A stretch of 64,000 nt of DNA from Ochrobactrum sp. CM-21-5 (lineage in GTDB: Bacteria; Pseudomonadota; Alphaproteobacteria; Rhizobiales; Rhizobiaceae), in assembly GCF_014253075.1 (NCBI RefSeq), contig NZ_JACLZJ010000002.1:124001-188000 (forward strand), written 5' to 3'. A program made the translations under genes and the position numbers. Shown piece by piece: positions 16,226 to 25,393 of this stretch (position 1 is its first letter; each line of letters starts with the position of its first letter). Below the pieces are notes generated by a model that did no database searches, was not told the origin of the DNA, and worked only from the letters and a program-made list of their open reading frames with translations.

Positions 16226-16468
16226 ACAATATGTGGCAACAATCGGGCGCTCAAGGTGTGGTGACAAAATATAAAATGCATTGTTTCTGCGTGTTTACGC
16301 TGATTTCATAATGTATATGCATATTGTTTCAAATATTGAAATAATTTCGTTTCAAAATTCGCAATATTATCATATATTTGATGCTATATGACTGTTGACA
16401 ATACATAGTCTGTATTTTCTCATTGTGCGCGCAGGCCGAGCCTCCCAAGTCGGCCCCCTACACAATGG
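16226..16468 (+). promoter_or_regulatory. AT-rich promoter region of the wga-like operon
   Basis: A 243-base AT-rich gap with TTTCAAATATTGAAA at 16327-16341 (arms TTTCAA/TTGAAA) and a further half site TTCAAAATTC at 16351-16360. A TTGACA hexamer at 16395-16400 could be a -35 element, although no good -10 stands at 17 bases. A small hairpin (16434-16439 with 16450-16455) lies in the probable leader. Confidence 0.5.
16327..16341. promoter_or_regulatory. Candidate WggR box 3 (TTTCAAATATTGAAA)
   Basis: An inverted repeat of 6+3+6 with the same TTCAA/TTGAA arms as the palindromes at 10820 and 14338, placed about 55 bases upstream of a TTGACA hexamer. Function is inferred from recurrence. Confidence 0.4.
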
Positions 16469-17980
16469 ATGATTATGTTGAGCACACCACTTCCTGCGAT
16501 CTCGGCGCGGAAAACCCGCCGGTATGCCATTGCTTCGATGCGTGATCGTGAAGCGCTGGAAGCGACGTCTCTGGGTGAGTTGACCGCTTTTGTCGAGGGT
16601 GACGCTAAACGCCTTCGACTGGCAAATACATTTCCGCTCGTTGCGGTCGCCGCATCCCCGGAAGGCGAAGATGAACTGACAGCGGTTTTGCAGCAGCTCT
16701 ACCATATGCGCACGATTCCGGAGCTTCCCGTCGTACGGATCGATGATGCCACGCCGGAAACGGTTCCCTTGCTCGTGACGCAATTGCTGGAAAGCAGTCT
16801 GGATCGTCTCGCTGGGCATGTGAGCAAGGTTCACGCGGAGCTGGCCATGCTGCGGCGAGAGCGCGAAACGATGTTCGAGAATTATCGGGCGATAGAAGAT
16901 GCATTTCATGCCCGCAACTGGGATTCCTCGACGGAAGTTTTCAGCCATACGCCCCTGGTCGATCCGAAAGATGAGGGTTTCGCACGGTTGCTGCGTGAAT
17001 CCGAAATCGAACAACTGTTCCCGGTTTCAAGCTATGCCGTTTCCGGCTTCGCGCTGCATTTTCGCGATTTGCCAGCTAACAGGAATGGCCAGTTGATCGT
17101 CACGCTCGAATATCTGGAGAACGGCGAAGGCATCGCTGAATGGCTCGTGCCTTACGGAACGCTACATTCAGAGTGGAATTTCTTTTCCTTGCCAAAAGCG
17201 TGCGATGGCAGTCATCGCACGCTGCGTCTGCGCATATCGGCGACTGGCGGCGTTCCGCCGGAGCTGTCGCTCGGCAATGTGATCGCCAATGAGCGTTATG
17301 CCGCCCGCGCGCGCATTCCCCATGCCGATCTCGATATGCGCCCGCTGGCGCTACGGATTTTTACCGGGTTGCCGGGCGTGCGTCCTGCATCGCTGCCAAA
17401 TGCCCTGGTTCCGACTTCGCTCATCGGCGGCCGCAAGGTTGATGACTACCGGCTGCCGGTCGAACTGCTGCGCAATGTGGCGAATGTCTCCGTCTCGCCG
17501 ATCACCCCGGATTTCCCCACAGTGCGCTTTCTGGAGCACGAGGATGCCATTGGCTGTCATCCTCTCGAAGAGGGGATCACCGCCGCGGCCATTCGTCGTG
17601 TGGTCGCGCCGGGCACAGTACGCATTTCCGCCCGCGCCGTGATCGACCATCCGGAAGGCAAGCCCTGCGTGGTCGGGTTGCTGCTGGTCAATCTGGCATC
17701 GGATGTGAAGGAAGAGATCGGAGCACTTGCCAGCCTGGATCGCCGTCGTCCGCAGACGATGTTCAGCGGCTGGTCGGAAGTAGCCCCCAGCCGCCCGATC
17801 GATATCAATTTCATGCTTGAAGAGCCTATCGACAAGGCGATGGATCTCGTGGTTCTGAGCAAAGCCGCCGGGGACTCGGTCGATTTCTCATGGCTGAAGG
17901 TTTTCAACTTCCGGCTGGTAAAGCACATCGAATCTCTTCCCGTTCAGGACGTGGTGAAAGAGGCGGCGAATGTACGATAG
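16469..17980 (+). CDS. Exopolysaccharide-cluster protein of unknown fold, wgaA-like
   Basis: A 503-residue protein that I cannot assign to an enzyme family. A short helical stretch (residues ~105-145, with LAMLRRERETMFENYRAI) could be a coiled coil. The remainder is predicted beta-rich with repeated short strands, resembling a carbohydrate-binding or sandwich scaffold. No signal peptide and no membrane helix are seen. The start is uncertain: three closely spaced ATG codons (16465 out of frame, 16469, 16475) all lack a good ribosome site, and methionine 24 is an alternative. It overlaps the fused glycosyltransferase gene by 11 bases, so they are co-translated. Order matches wgaA (expA1). Confidence 0.7.
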   Translation: MIMLSTPLPAISARKTRRYAIASMRDREALEATSLGELTAFVEGDAKRLRLANTFPLVAVAASPEGEDELTAVLQQLYHMRTIPELPVVRIDDATPETVPLLVTQLLESSLDRLAGHVSKVHAELAMLRRERETMFENYRAIEDAFHARNWDSSTEVFSHTPLVDPKDEGFARLLRESEIEQLFPVSSYAVSGFALHFRDLPANRNGQLIVTLEYLENGEGIAEWLVPYGTLHSEWNFFSLPKACDGSHRTLRLRISATGGVPPELSLGNVIANERYAARARIPHADLDMRPLALRIFTGLPGVRPASLPNALVPTSLIGGRKVDDYRLPVELLRNVANVSVSPITPDFPTVRFLEHEDAIGCHPLEEGITAAAIRRVVAPGTVRISARAVIDHPEGKPCVVGLLLVNLASDVKEEIGALASLDRRRPQTMFSGWSEVAPSRPIDINFMLEEPIDKAMDLVVLSKAAGDSVDFSWLKVFNFRLVKHIESLPVQDVVKEAANVR

Positions 17981-20654
17981 ATCGAAGGATTTGATCGCCA
18001 TCGCCATGCCGCTTTATGGTCACGCGGCGCTGGCGCTGGAGGCGTTGGAAAGCGTTCTTGCATCGGAAACGGTGTTCCGCACGCAGATCGTGGTATCGGT
18101 GGATGGGGACCCCCGTTGCGAGGTATTCGATAGTCTGGCGCTCTATGCGACCGCACATCCGAACATTCATGTGCTTTTCGCAGAGAATGCCGGGCCGGGG
18201 GGCGCGCGCAACCGCGCCGTCGAGTATATTCTGCAGGAAATGCCCGACGTTGAGGCTGTTTACTTCCTCGATGCCGATAACCGTGTGCAGCCGCATACCA
18301 TCGATACGTTGTATCGCAAGCTTCTGGCGAGCGATGCGGGCTGGGTCTACACCAATATCGATACGTTTTCGGTCAACTGGCGCGCGCATTACGGCGACAG
18401 TTATTCGCGTCTGATCCACTGCATTACCGACAATATCTGCGATACGGGATCGATGATTTCGGCAGAGGTGTTCCGCAGCGGCGTGCGTTTCGACACCGAC
18501 CGCCAGAACGGTTTCGAAGATTGGGAGTTCTGGCTTTCGGCGATTGAGGCCGGATTCGTCGGTACGCCATGCCACGATACCGGCTTTGAGTATCGTCTGC
18601 GTGCAGAAAGCCGCTTCAAGGAAGCCAATCGCGACCGTTCCGGCTCGGTCGGTTTTCTGCGCAAAAGGCACAAGGCGCTCTTCCGCCGCCCCACGCTTGT
18701 CGGTTTCGAGCATGAGGAATGCCCGCGTTACGGCATCATTCGCGCAGGTGAGGGAACCGTCAGCGTCTTTACCGATCCGGGACTGGCATCGAAAGAACTG
18801 AAGTTCGACGATGCCATCCGCGCGTTCTGGGGCAGCGTCTGCGAACCGGATAATTTCCATTTTCCGCCATTTCTGGCCTCTTCGAATACGGAAACTCTGA
18901 AGCTCTTGGCGCGGTCCCGGCTGTTTCCGAACATACTGTCCCGGTTGGAAAAACTGGCGGATGAGGTCAACATCGTTTTCGTCGAGCTGACCAATGTGGA
19001 AGCCGAACGCCGCATCGATACGGAAATACTCCCGTCTGGTGCGCGGCAAGGTCACGCGGACCTGATCTTCGTCTCGACCAAGCTGATCCAGACCGTCATT
19101 GAAAATGATGCACTGGACTGGTTCGCTTCGCTTGGCGCACAGCAATTGTGGCCAACATCGGCACGGATGAAGATACGCTTTCCGTTTCCGCGCGTGCGGC
19201 AACGCAGACCGCTGTCGCGACCGGAGCAATCCATGCTCAATCTGGTTACAGCTATTGCAACAAGTCCGCTCAAGCAGAGCGCGGTGACGCGGTGGACATG
19301 GCGCCCTCGCCGTTTGCCGGCACTCTCCGAAATGTATCAGGTGCTGCGCAATGAGCTTGGGGGCGGGCCCGTTCTGCCGCTTGCACATAATGCCTCGCGC
19401 AGGAAAACGGCAGCCGTGCTCGTGCCGAATGCCTCGTTCGGTGGGGCCGAGAAAGTTGCCTATGCCGCCGGGCGGGAGCTGAAGAACCAGGGCTTCGAAA
19501 CCCATCTTTTCGTTCTGGGCAACGAACGTATGGACGTACTGGACGAGTTCGATCAAGCGTTCGACTATCTTCATTTCTGGAAGGACGGAATTCCGGCCTG
19601 GGGTGATACCAATCGCTTTCTCGGACAGGATTTCATCACCGAGGACCATCCGCTCGACTGGAGCATCTTGCGCGGCCAGCTTTCCGGGTTCGATCTCGTT
19701 GTGAACAATCATGTCATGGCGGCACACCCGCTCATGGGCAAGCTGCGATCCGAAGGGACCCGGACGGCCTGCTACCTGCATGTGGTCGATGAGACTGTCT
19801 TCCGTCGTCAGGCGGGACAGCCTTATGCAGCGATTGCCTTCGAGCATGCCTATGATGCATTCCTGACCTGCTCGGACCAGCTCAAGATCTATCTGCACAG
19901 TTTCGGGGTGCCGTTCGAAAAGGTCTTTTCGGTGCCCAACGGTGCGAGCTTTTCCATCGACACGAAGCAGCGCGCACTGGTGACGGCCACCCGCAAGGCT
20001 GGGCGTAAGGGGGAGCTGCTGCGTATTCTCTATATGGGACGGCTGGATCGCCAGAAGGGCATAGACCGGCTGCATGATGCGATCATCAAGCTGAAAGAGC
20101 AGGGAATTTCCTTCGAGGCGCAGGCAATTGGCGGTGAAATCCTGTCAGACGACCCAAGCGCCTCATGGATGACCCGACTGAAGGAAGCGGGCGTGAAGGT
20201 ATCCCCCCCTGTTTTCGACGGCAGGGATATCGCGATGCATCTGGCGTGGGCCGATGTCCTTTTGATGCCGTCGCGCTGGGAGGGCGCACCGCTGATGATC
20301 GCCGAAGCCCAGCAGCTTGGCTGTGTGCCGGTTGCGACAGCGGTTGGCGCTGTCGATGAACTGATCAATCATGGCCGCGACGGCATTTTGATCCGCAATG
20401 GCAACGATGCGCAGATTGTCGCCGATATGACGCGAATCCTGACCATTCTTGCACAGGATCGGGAAGCCCTGACACGCACCGCTGAAGGCGCACTGGCCTC
20501 GGCCATTCATCGCACATGGAGTTCGGCTTTTGCGGAGTTTACCGACTGGGCCAATGAAATAATCCCCGTTTTCCCGAAATCCCGGTCAGCTGACACAGAC
20601 ATGCGCAGAGACTCAAAGCCTGTAGTTACCCTCCCGGGCCGCGCAGTTGCTTGA
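17970..20654 (+). CDS. Fused GT2-GT4 glycosyltransferase, wgaB/expA23-like
   Basis: An 894-residue two-domain enzyme. Residues 1-~260 are a GT2 GT-A domain: LIAIAMPLYGH at the start, NAGPGGARNRAVE, the metal-binding DAD at 101-103 and FEDWEFWLS as catalytic-base region. Residues ~475-860 are a GT4 GT-B domain: VLVPNASFGGAEKVAYAAG, LRILYMGRLDRQKGIDRL and an intact EX7E in WEGAPLMIAE near residue 769. The protein should add two sugars in sequence, each domain one linkage; that is inference from the fusion. GAGG lies before ATG 17970 and the gene overlaps its predecessor. S. meliloti wgaB (expA23) is also a large glycosyltransferase at this position. Confidence 0.88.
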   Translation: MYDRSKDLIAIAMPLYGHAALALEALESVLASETVFRTQIVVSVDGDPRCEVFDSLALYATAHPNIHVLFAENAGPGGARNRAVEYILQEMPDVEAVYFLDADNRVQPHTIDTLYRKLLASDAGWVYTNIDTFSVNWRAHYGDSYSRLIHCITDNICDTGSMISAEVFRSGVRFDTDRQNGFEDWEFWLSAIEAGFVGTPCHDTGFEYRLRAESRFKEANRDRSGSVGFLRKRHKALFRRPTLVGFEHEECPRYGIIRAGEGTVSVFTDPGLASKELKFDDAIRAFWGSVCEPDNFHFPPFLASSNTETLKLLARSRLFPNILSRLEKLADEVNIVFVELTNVEAERRIDTEILPSGARQGHADLIFVSTKLIQTVIENDALDWFASLGAQQLWPTSARMKIRFPFPRVRQRRPLSRPEQSMLNLVTAIATSPLKQSAVTRWTWRPRRLPALSEMYQVLRNELGGGPVLPLAHNASRRKTAAVLVPNASFGGAEKVAYAAGRELKNQGFETHLFVLGNERMDVLDEFDQAFDYLHFWKDGIPAWGDTNRFLGQDFITEDHPLDWSILRGQLSGFDLVVNNHVMAAHPLMGKLRSEGTRTACYLHVVDETVFRRQAGQPYAAIAFEHAYDAFLTCSDQLKIYLHSFGVPFEKVFSVPNGASFSIDTKQRALVTATRKAGRKGELLRILYMGRLDRQKGIDRLHDAIIKLKEQGISFEAQAIGGEILSDDPSASWMTRLKEAGVKVSPPVFDGRDIAMHLAWADVLLMPSRWEGAPLMIAEAQQLGCVPVATAVGAVDELINHGRDGILIRNGNDAQIVADMTRILTILAQDREALTRTAEGALASAIHRTWSSAFAEFTDWANEIIPVFPKSRSADTDMRRDSKPVVTLPGRAVA

Positions 20655-20677
20655 ATGATAGACAGAAAGGCCAGTTT

Positions 20678-21853
20678 ATGAGCCCAAGAATCCTCGTCAC
20701 CGGTATCCCCAGCCATCTGACGCGCCTGATCCAGCGTGCCGACAAGGCACAGATCTACTATTCCGAAAAGCAGCGGGACTCCGAAAGCAGGGAAAACTTT
20801 ATCCAGGAGCTGAAAAACATCAGCAATACCGGGAATTACCTGATCGGCGAGGGTGCGATGACTGCCCTTCTGCCATCGGCGAAGCATGTCCCGTTCTGGC
20901 ATCTCTATAATTGCGTCAATAACGGGACTGGCCTCGACGAGATCAACAAGGAGTTCGACATCTGCGTATTCACCTGCGCGAATCTATTGCGCAAGGGGCT
21001 GTCGGCGGATGCGGAAGCACTCGTTCTGTCGAAACTCGACATGCCTGTCGTGATGCTCGGCATTGGCATTCAAAACCGCCCGGACATCGAAGAAGGCTTG
21101 CCTGCCGGAACGCAGAAACTTCTTGAAGTGCTGAAGGACCGTGAACACTATTTTCTCACACGCGGTGAGGACGCCGCCGGCTATCTCCGCGATCAGGGTT
21201 TTTCCTATGTGCGTCCGGTGGGGTGTCCGTCGCTCTATTTCCGCCCCGACAATATGCGCAAGGCGATCAGCCGCCTGCCGGGAGTGAAGGTTGGCGAAGG
21301 CCGTACCGTCTTTACCGGCTATATGGGCGCGGAGCTGGAAACCATCGGTGACATGAATGCGCTCGCCGCCAATGATGGACGTTCGGCCTATGTCATCCAG
21401 GATGAGCTTTTGCATTTCGACATGCAGGTGGAGCCGGACGCCAATGGCCGCGCCTATGATTCAACCACGGGCGAGATCGTCGGGCCGCTTGCCTATAAGG
21501 GTTCGGGCGATCTGAAAAAGCAGATCAGGATTCACGCCTTTCTCGATACCAATCAGTGGCGCGCCTGGTGCTCGACCATGGATTTTTCCTTCGGGCGCCG
21601 CTTCCACGGCAATGTCATCTCCATGCAGGCAGGCGTGCCAAGCCTCATGGTTGCTGTCGATGATCGCATGCGGGAGATGCTCAATTTCTCCGGTCTGCCG
21701 AAGATCGATGCCCGCGATTTGAATGCCGCCAACGACCGGCGCGCTTTTGTCAGCGATCATCTCGCGGGCATGAACATTCCGGCAGTCATCGAAACCTATT
21801 CGGCACGCGAACGCAATTTCCGAAGCGTGCTTTCAGAAATTGGCATCGGCTAG
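20678..21853 (+). CDS. Polysaccharide pyruvyl transferase family protein, copy 1
   Basis: A 391-residue PF04230-type protein. It shows MPVVMLGIGIQ, a TRGEDAAGYLRDQGF segment, RPVGCPSLYF and the C-terminal signature FGRRFHGNVISMQAGVPSL with DDRMREM. A frame opens at 20651, but ATG 20678 has AAAGG seven bases upstream and gives an N-terminus (MSPRILVTGIPSHL) matching its tandem paralogue at 21902. The two share gene length, motifs and order and clearly arose by duplication. Addition of pyruvate ketals (from phosphoenolpyruvate) to sugars is the family activity; which sugar is unknown. Confidence 0.83.
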   Translation: MSPRILVTGIPSHLTRLIQRADKAQIYYSEKQRDSESRENFIQELKNISNTGNYLIGEGAMTALLPSAKHVPFWHLYNCVNNGTGLDEINKEFDICVFTCANLLRKGLSADAEALVLSKLDMPVVMLGIGIQNRPDIEEGLPAGTQKLLEVLKDREHYFLTRGEDAAGYLRDQGFSYVRPVGCPSLYFRPDNMRKAISRLPGVKVGEGRTVFTGYMGAELETIGDMNALAANDGRSAYVIQDELLHFDMQVEPDANGRAYDSTTGEIVGPLAYKGSGDLKKQIRIHAFLDTNQWRAWCSTMDFSFGRRFHGNVISMQAGVPSLMVAVDDRMREMLNFSGLPKIDARDLNAANDRRAFVSDHLAGMNIPAVIETYSARERNFRSVLSEIGIG

Positions 21854-21901
21854 CTCCCGGATCCGACGCCGTTTCATAAACTCCAGCCAAGATGGATCAC
21901 C

Positions 21902-23077
21902 ATGCGCATAATGATTACCGGCATTCCGTCATATTTGATGCGGACCGTCGAAAGCGTTTCAGGGGCGAGCGTGAAGCATCGTCCGTATTTCGAACCCATC
22001 CGCACCAAGAAAGATGTGATCGATCAGGTCAAGAAAATCGCCAATACCGGCAATTATCTCATCGGCGAGGGTGCTGCCAACAGCGTGCGCGGTCATGATG
22101 TGACCTATGTTCCGTTCTGGCATCTGGCGAACAGTCTCAATTCACCCGACACCTATGCCAAGCTTAATGAGAGTTTTGATCTGTGCCTGTTCGCCTCGGC
22201 CAATCTGCTGCGTCCCGGCTATGCGGCGACAACCGAATCCTTCGTGTTTGAAAAACTCAATATGCCGATTGTCGTCATGGGGATCGGCATCCAGAAGAAG
22301 GAAAACCTCAAGGCCGAACTGCCCGAAGGCACGCGCCGCTTTCTCGAGATTCTCAAACGCAAGGAGAGCTTCTTCCTCACCCGCGGGCACTTCACGGCGG
22401 AGTTTCTGAAAGATGCGGGCATGAAATATGTCCGTCCGACCGGCTGTCCGTCGCTTTATTATGCGCCCGATCAGATGAAGCGCTCGCTGAGCCGCCTTGC
22501 CGATCCGAGCCTTGCGGATTCACAGAAGATCGCTTTCGGTGGCTATCTGGGCAGCGTTCCCGACACCATCGTGGATGCTCATGCGCTGCTCGAAAAGGAC
22601 AGTGTCGCCAGCTATGTCATTCAGGACGAGGTGATCGTCTACAATATGAATATGGTCGGCGAGGATGGCAACGAGGCTTACGATCAGGCCGCGAGCCGTA
22701 TAACTGCTGCGACCGAGTACAAGCACGCAGAAAAATGGCAGCGCAAGCGCGACTATCTGGTGTTCTTTGATACGCATAAATGGCGGAGCTGGATTTCCGG
22801 GCAGGATTTCAGTTTCGGACGCCGTTTTCATGGCTCGATCATCGGCATGCAGTCGGGCATTCCGGCGCTCATGATCGCTGTCGATGATCGTATGCGCGAA
22901 ATGCTGGGTTTTGTCGGCTTCCCGCATATCGAGGCCGGTGTCTGGAATCGTGAACCGCAGAAAAAGGCTTTCCTGCGCGATTTCCTTTCCAAGATCGATG
23001 TGCCTGCCGCTATCCATCGCTATTCGGAATGCGAGGCCAATTTCAATGGCGCGCTAAAGGATATCGGCATCCGATGA
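21902..23077 (+). CDS. Polysaccharide pyruvyl transferase family protein, copy 2
   Basis: A 391-residue tandem paralogue of the gene 48 bases upstream, with the same N-terminus (MITGIPSYL), MPIVVMGIGIQ, TRGHFTAEFLKDAGM, RPTGCPSLYY and FGRRFHGSIIGMQSGIPAL plus DDRMREM. All family glycine and His-Gly positions are kept, so both copies look active. ATG 21902 lacks a strong ribosome site. The last codons overlap the start of the glycoside hydrolase gene as ATGA. Two copies suggest two pyruvylated positions or divergent acceptors; this is inference. Confidence 0.83.
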   Translation: MRIMITGIPSYLMRTVESVSGASVKHRPYFEPIRTKKDVIDQVKKIANTGNYLIGEGAANSVRGHDVTYVPFWHLANSLNSPDTYAKLNESFDLCLFASANLLRPGYAATTESFVFEKLNMPIVVMGIGIQKKENLKAELPEGTRRFLEILKRKESFFLTRGHFTAEFLKDAGMKYVRPTGCPSLYYAPDQMKRSLSRLADPSLADSQKIAFGGYLGSVPDTIVDAHALLEKDSVASYVIQDEVIVYNMNMVGEDGNEAYDQAASRITAATEYKHAEKWQRKRDYLVFFDTHKWRSWISGQDFSFGRRFHGSIIGMQSGIPALMIAVDDRMREMLGFVGFPHIEAGVWNREPQKKAFLRDFLSKIDVPAAIHRYSECEANFNGALKDIGIR

Positions 23078-24180
23078 AGCTGACCGGCAGGAGCATCGGG
23101 GGCAGGACAGGGATAATGGCGGCGCTGCTCGGCGCTGTCATGCTCTCGACGGTGCCGGACGGTGCTTTTGCCGATGCGCGCTTCGGCGTCAACCGGGTCA
23201 ACATGGCTTGGCTTCCGGCGGCGAAGCGCGAACAAATCTTCGATCAGATGGTGAAAAACGGGGTCGTTGCAGTGCGGCTTTCGCTCACGCGTCCTGTCGA
23301 CCAGAGCATTGATGCCGTACGTGTTGCTCATCACAAGGACCTTGCCGTCCTGCTGGAAATCTCGCTCAATAATGTGGATTTTTATCCCGACGGCACAAAG
23401 CCGCGTTCGGGGCGCGGACGCATCTGGGACATGTACCGGCTTTCCGATATTTCGCCGGAACGCTTCCGTATAGCGATTGCCGATGCCTTGCAGAAGATCG
23501 ATGCGTTCGGCGTCCCCCTTGTTGCCGTCGAGACCGGCAATGAGATCAATTGGGGCGCTTATAATGGCGATCTCGCTATTATGCCAAAGGCAAAAATGAA
23601 AACGGCGCGCACGGTGGGCGAGATGAGGGAGCTGCCTCAGATCGAAAAAGGTGCCGAAAAATATGTCGAATTGCTGCGGATCGTCCGCGCCGAACTGGCG
23701 AAGACGAAACACAGTACTGGCGCGAAGGTGGTTTCGGCCGGACTGTCAGACATTCCCTTCATCGATGCCGACCGGCGCGGGATCGATAGCGTCGACCCGG
23801 CGGTCTTTACCGACCTTTTGAAGAAGTATGGTCTGGATGAGGTTGTCGATGGCTACGGCATTCACATTTATCCGGGCAGCAGCGGCACGCTTGCCGCGCG
23901 CGCAAAGCATATCGGAAAATCACTGTCTTTCTGCGGCGGCGCCGATGGCAAGCCATGCTGGATCACGGAATGGGGCTTTGCCAACACCTCCAAGGCATGT
24001 CCGGCAAACGATAACAACCGTCAGAAACTGGTCGAGAAGGCGCGTGAGCGCTTCCGGCAGATGATGGATAGCGGCCAGATCGCGGCAGCTTACTATTTCG
24101 ATTGGGATGAGGGTACTTACGGCGTCTGGCGCTGCGGGGCACTGACCCCGGCCGGGCGGGCCGCAACGGTGACGAAATGA
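23074..24180 (+). CDS. Secreted glycoside hydrolase, clan GH-A-like
   Basis: A 368-residue exported protein. A signal peptide occupies residues 1-~35 (basic start, then MAALLGAVMLSTV, cleavage near AFADA). The mature part looks like a (beta/alpha)8 barrel with the two glutamates expected of clan GH-A: GNEINWG with the acid/base E157 and WITEWGF with the nucleophile E299. I cannot fix the family number. Cleavage of an exopolysaccharide in the periplasm or outside, to set chain length or release the polymer, is inferred from the operon. ATG 23074 overlaps the stop of the upstream gene; an in-frame earlier start at 23029 would destroy the signal peptide. Confidence 0.75.
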   Translation: MKLTGRSIGGRTGIMAALLGAVMLSTVPDGAFADARFGVNRVNMAWLPAAKREQIFDQMVKNGVVAVRLSLTRPVDQSIDAVRVAHHKDLAVLLEISLNNVDFYPDGTKPRSGRGRIWDMYRLSDISPERFRIAIADALQKIDAFGVPLVAVETGNEINWGAYNGDLAIMPKAKMKTARTVGEMRELPQIEKGAEKYVELLRIVRAELAKTKHSTGAKVVSAGLSDIPFIDADRRGIDSVDPAVFTDLLKKYGLDEVVDGYGIHIYPGSSGTLAARAKHIGKSLSFCGGADGKPCWITEWGFANTSKACPANDNNRQKLVEKARERFRQMMDSGQIAAAYYFDWDEGTYGVWRCGALTPAGRAATVTK

Positions 24181-25328
24181 AACTGAAAACTGTAATCATC
24201 GGCGGTTCCAACACCGTCATGCTGCCCGGCTATCTGCCGACGCTTCTATCGACCATGGCACGGCGGGGTGTCGAACTCGACGTCGTGGCAGATCTTGCGG
24301 TCGGTGGTACGACGAGCGCGCTCGGCCTCTATCAGCTCAAGATCTTTGAACAGCTGGAAGAATGTGACCTTCTGCTGATCGAATACGCGATCAATGACGC
24401 CTTCGTTTATGGTGACGAACGCAGGCCGTTTCGTCATTGGGCACGGTTTTATGAAGGCATCATCCGTTATGCGCTGGCGCGAAATCCGAATCTGCGCATT
24501 GCGACGCTCGTCTTCGGTGCGCGCAATGGCTCGTTCCTTCATTCCGTTCCGTCCATTGATGCGGGCATCAATTATATCTCGCAATGGTATGGTACGATCT
24601 GCGCCGATGTTTCGCGGATGCTGATGCAGCAATTTGGCCGCGAAGTGGTAACCAGCCCGGCCTTTTATCTCGACCAGGGCCATTATGCGCGTCCGGTTTC
24701 GACGACCATCGTATCAAATCTGATCGCCGATGTGCTGGAACCGGCTTTGTCCGCTCCGCACCGCCCGAAAGCGCTGCCGCATGCCATCGATCCCGATCAT
24801 TTCGCCAATGCGCGTGCTTTGAGTGGCGAGCAGCTTTGCAAGCGGCTGGGGCGGGTGCCTGTCATATACAGCAATCGCCGCTTTTCAATCTCAGCGCTTG
24901 ATCTCGGTTCGGATCGTATGCGTTTTGAGGTCGATAACGGACAATTGCTGGCGCTCGGTTATGTCTGCGATCCGCGCATTCCGCCGCTCGATATCGCCAT
25001 GGGCGAAGACATGCATCGCGCCGCGATGATGAAAGGTGGCGTGCGCGACGGCACCTACAAGTTTCTGGTTTCCATGCTCAGCTTCGAGTTTCTTTACGGT
25101 GCGAACCTGCTCGACGCGCGCAGCAGTGTCGCTTTGAAGCTGATGGGGGCGGAAGAGGGAGCCGAATACAGGCTGCATGTCCCCAAGGACAGTATCCGTC
25201 ATGACACATTACCTGCGGAGCCGGTTTTGCCGATCACCGGAATTCTGTTCTCCGGCAATCTGAAGGTGTGTGCTCTTGAGAAGGGCGTTACGCGTCCAAT
25301 TCCCGAAGTGTCCGTGGCTGCGCAGTAA
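24177..25328 (+). CDS. SGNH/GDSL-family hydrolase (putative glycan esterase)
   Basis: A 383-residue protein with all four SGNH blocks: Ser11 in IGGSNT, the block II glycine in VGGTTS, Asn73 in YAINDA and the Asp166/His169 pair in DQGHYA. No signal peptide is seen, so it probably acts in the cytoplasm. The last ~170 residues form an unassigned beta-rich extension. Family members remove or transfer acyl groups on sugars, so adjustment of acetyl or succinyl decoration on the polysaccharide is a reasonable inference. Its start overlaps the stop of the hydrolase gene (ATGA), and it ends the wga-like operon. Confidence 0.8.
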   Translation: MKLKTVIIGGSNTVMLPGYLPTLLSTMARRGVELDVVADLAVGGTTSALGLYQLKIFEQLEECDLLLIEYAINDAFVYGDERRPFRHWARFYEGIIRYALARNPNLRIATLVFGARNGSFLHSVPSIDAGINYISQWYGTICADVSRMLMQQFGREVVTSPAFYLDQGHYARPVSTTIVSNLIADVLEPALSAPHRPKALPHAIDPDHFANARALSGEQLCKRLGRVPVIYSNRRFSISALDLGSDRMRFEVDNGQLLALGYVCDPRIPPLDIAMGEDMHRAAMMKGGVRDGTYKFLVSMLSFEFLYGANLLDARSSVALKLMGAEEGAEYRLHVPKDSIRHDTLPAEPVLPITGILFSGNLKVCALEKGVTRPIPEVSVAAQ

Positions 25329-25393
25329 CAGACCTTGCCGGAACGCCTTTCGGGCCCATATGCTGGTCAGAACGCTGTTTCTGGAAGGCGATC

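Noticed and set aside
17904-20075. A 723-residue open frame on the minus strand
   Set aside because: It lies wholly opposite the fused glycosyltransferase, has no recognisable domain and no ribosome site; long antisense frames are expected in GC-rich codon usage.
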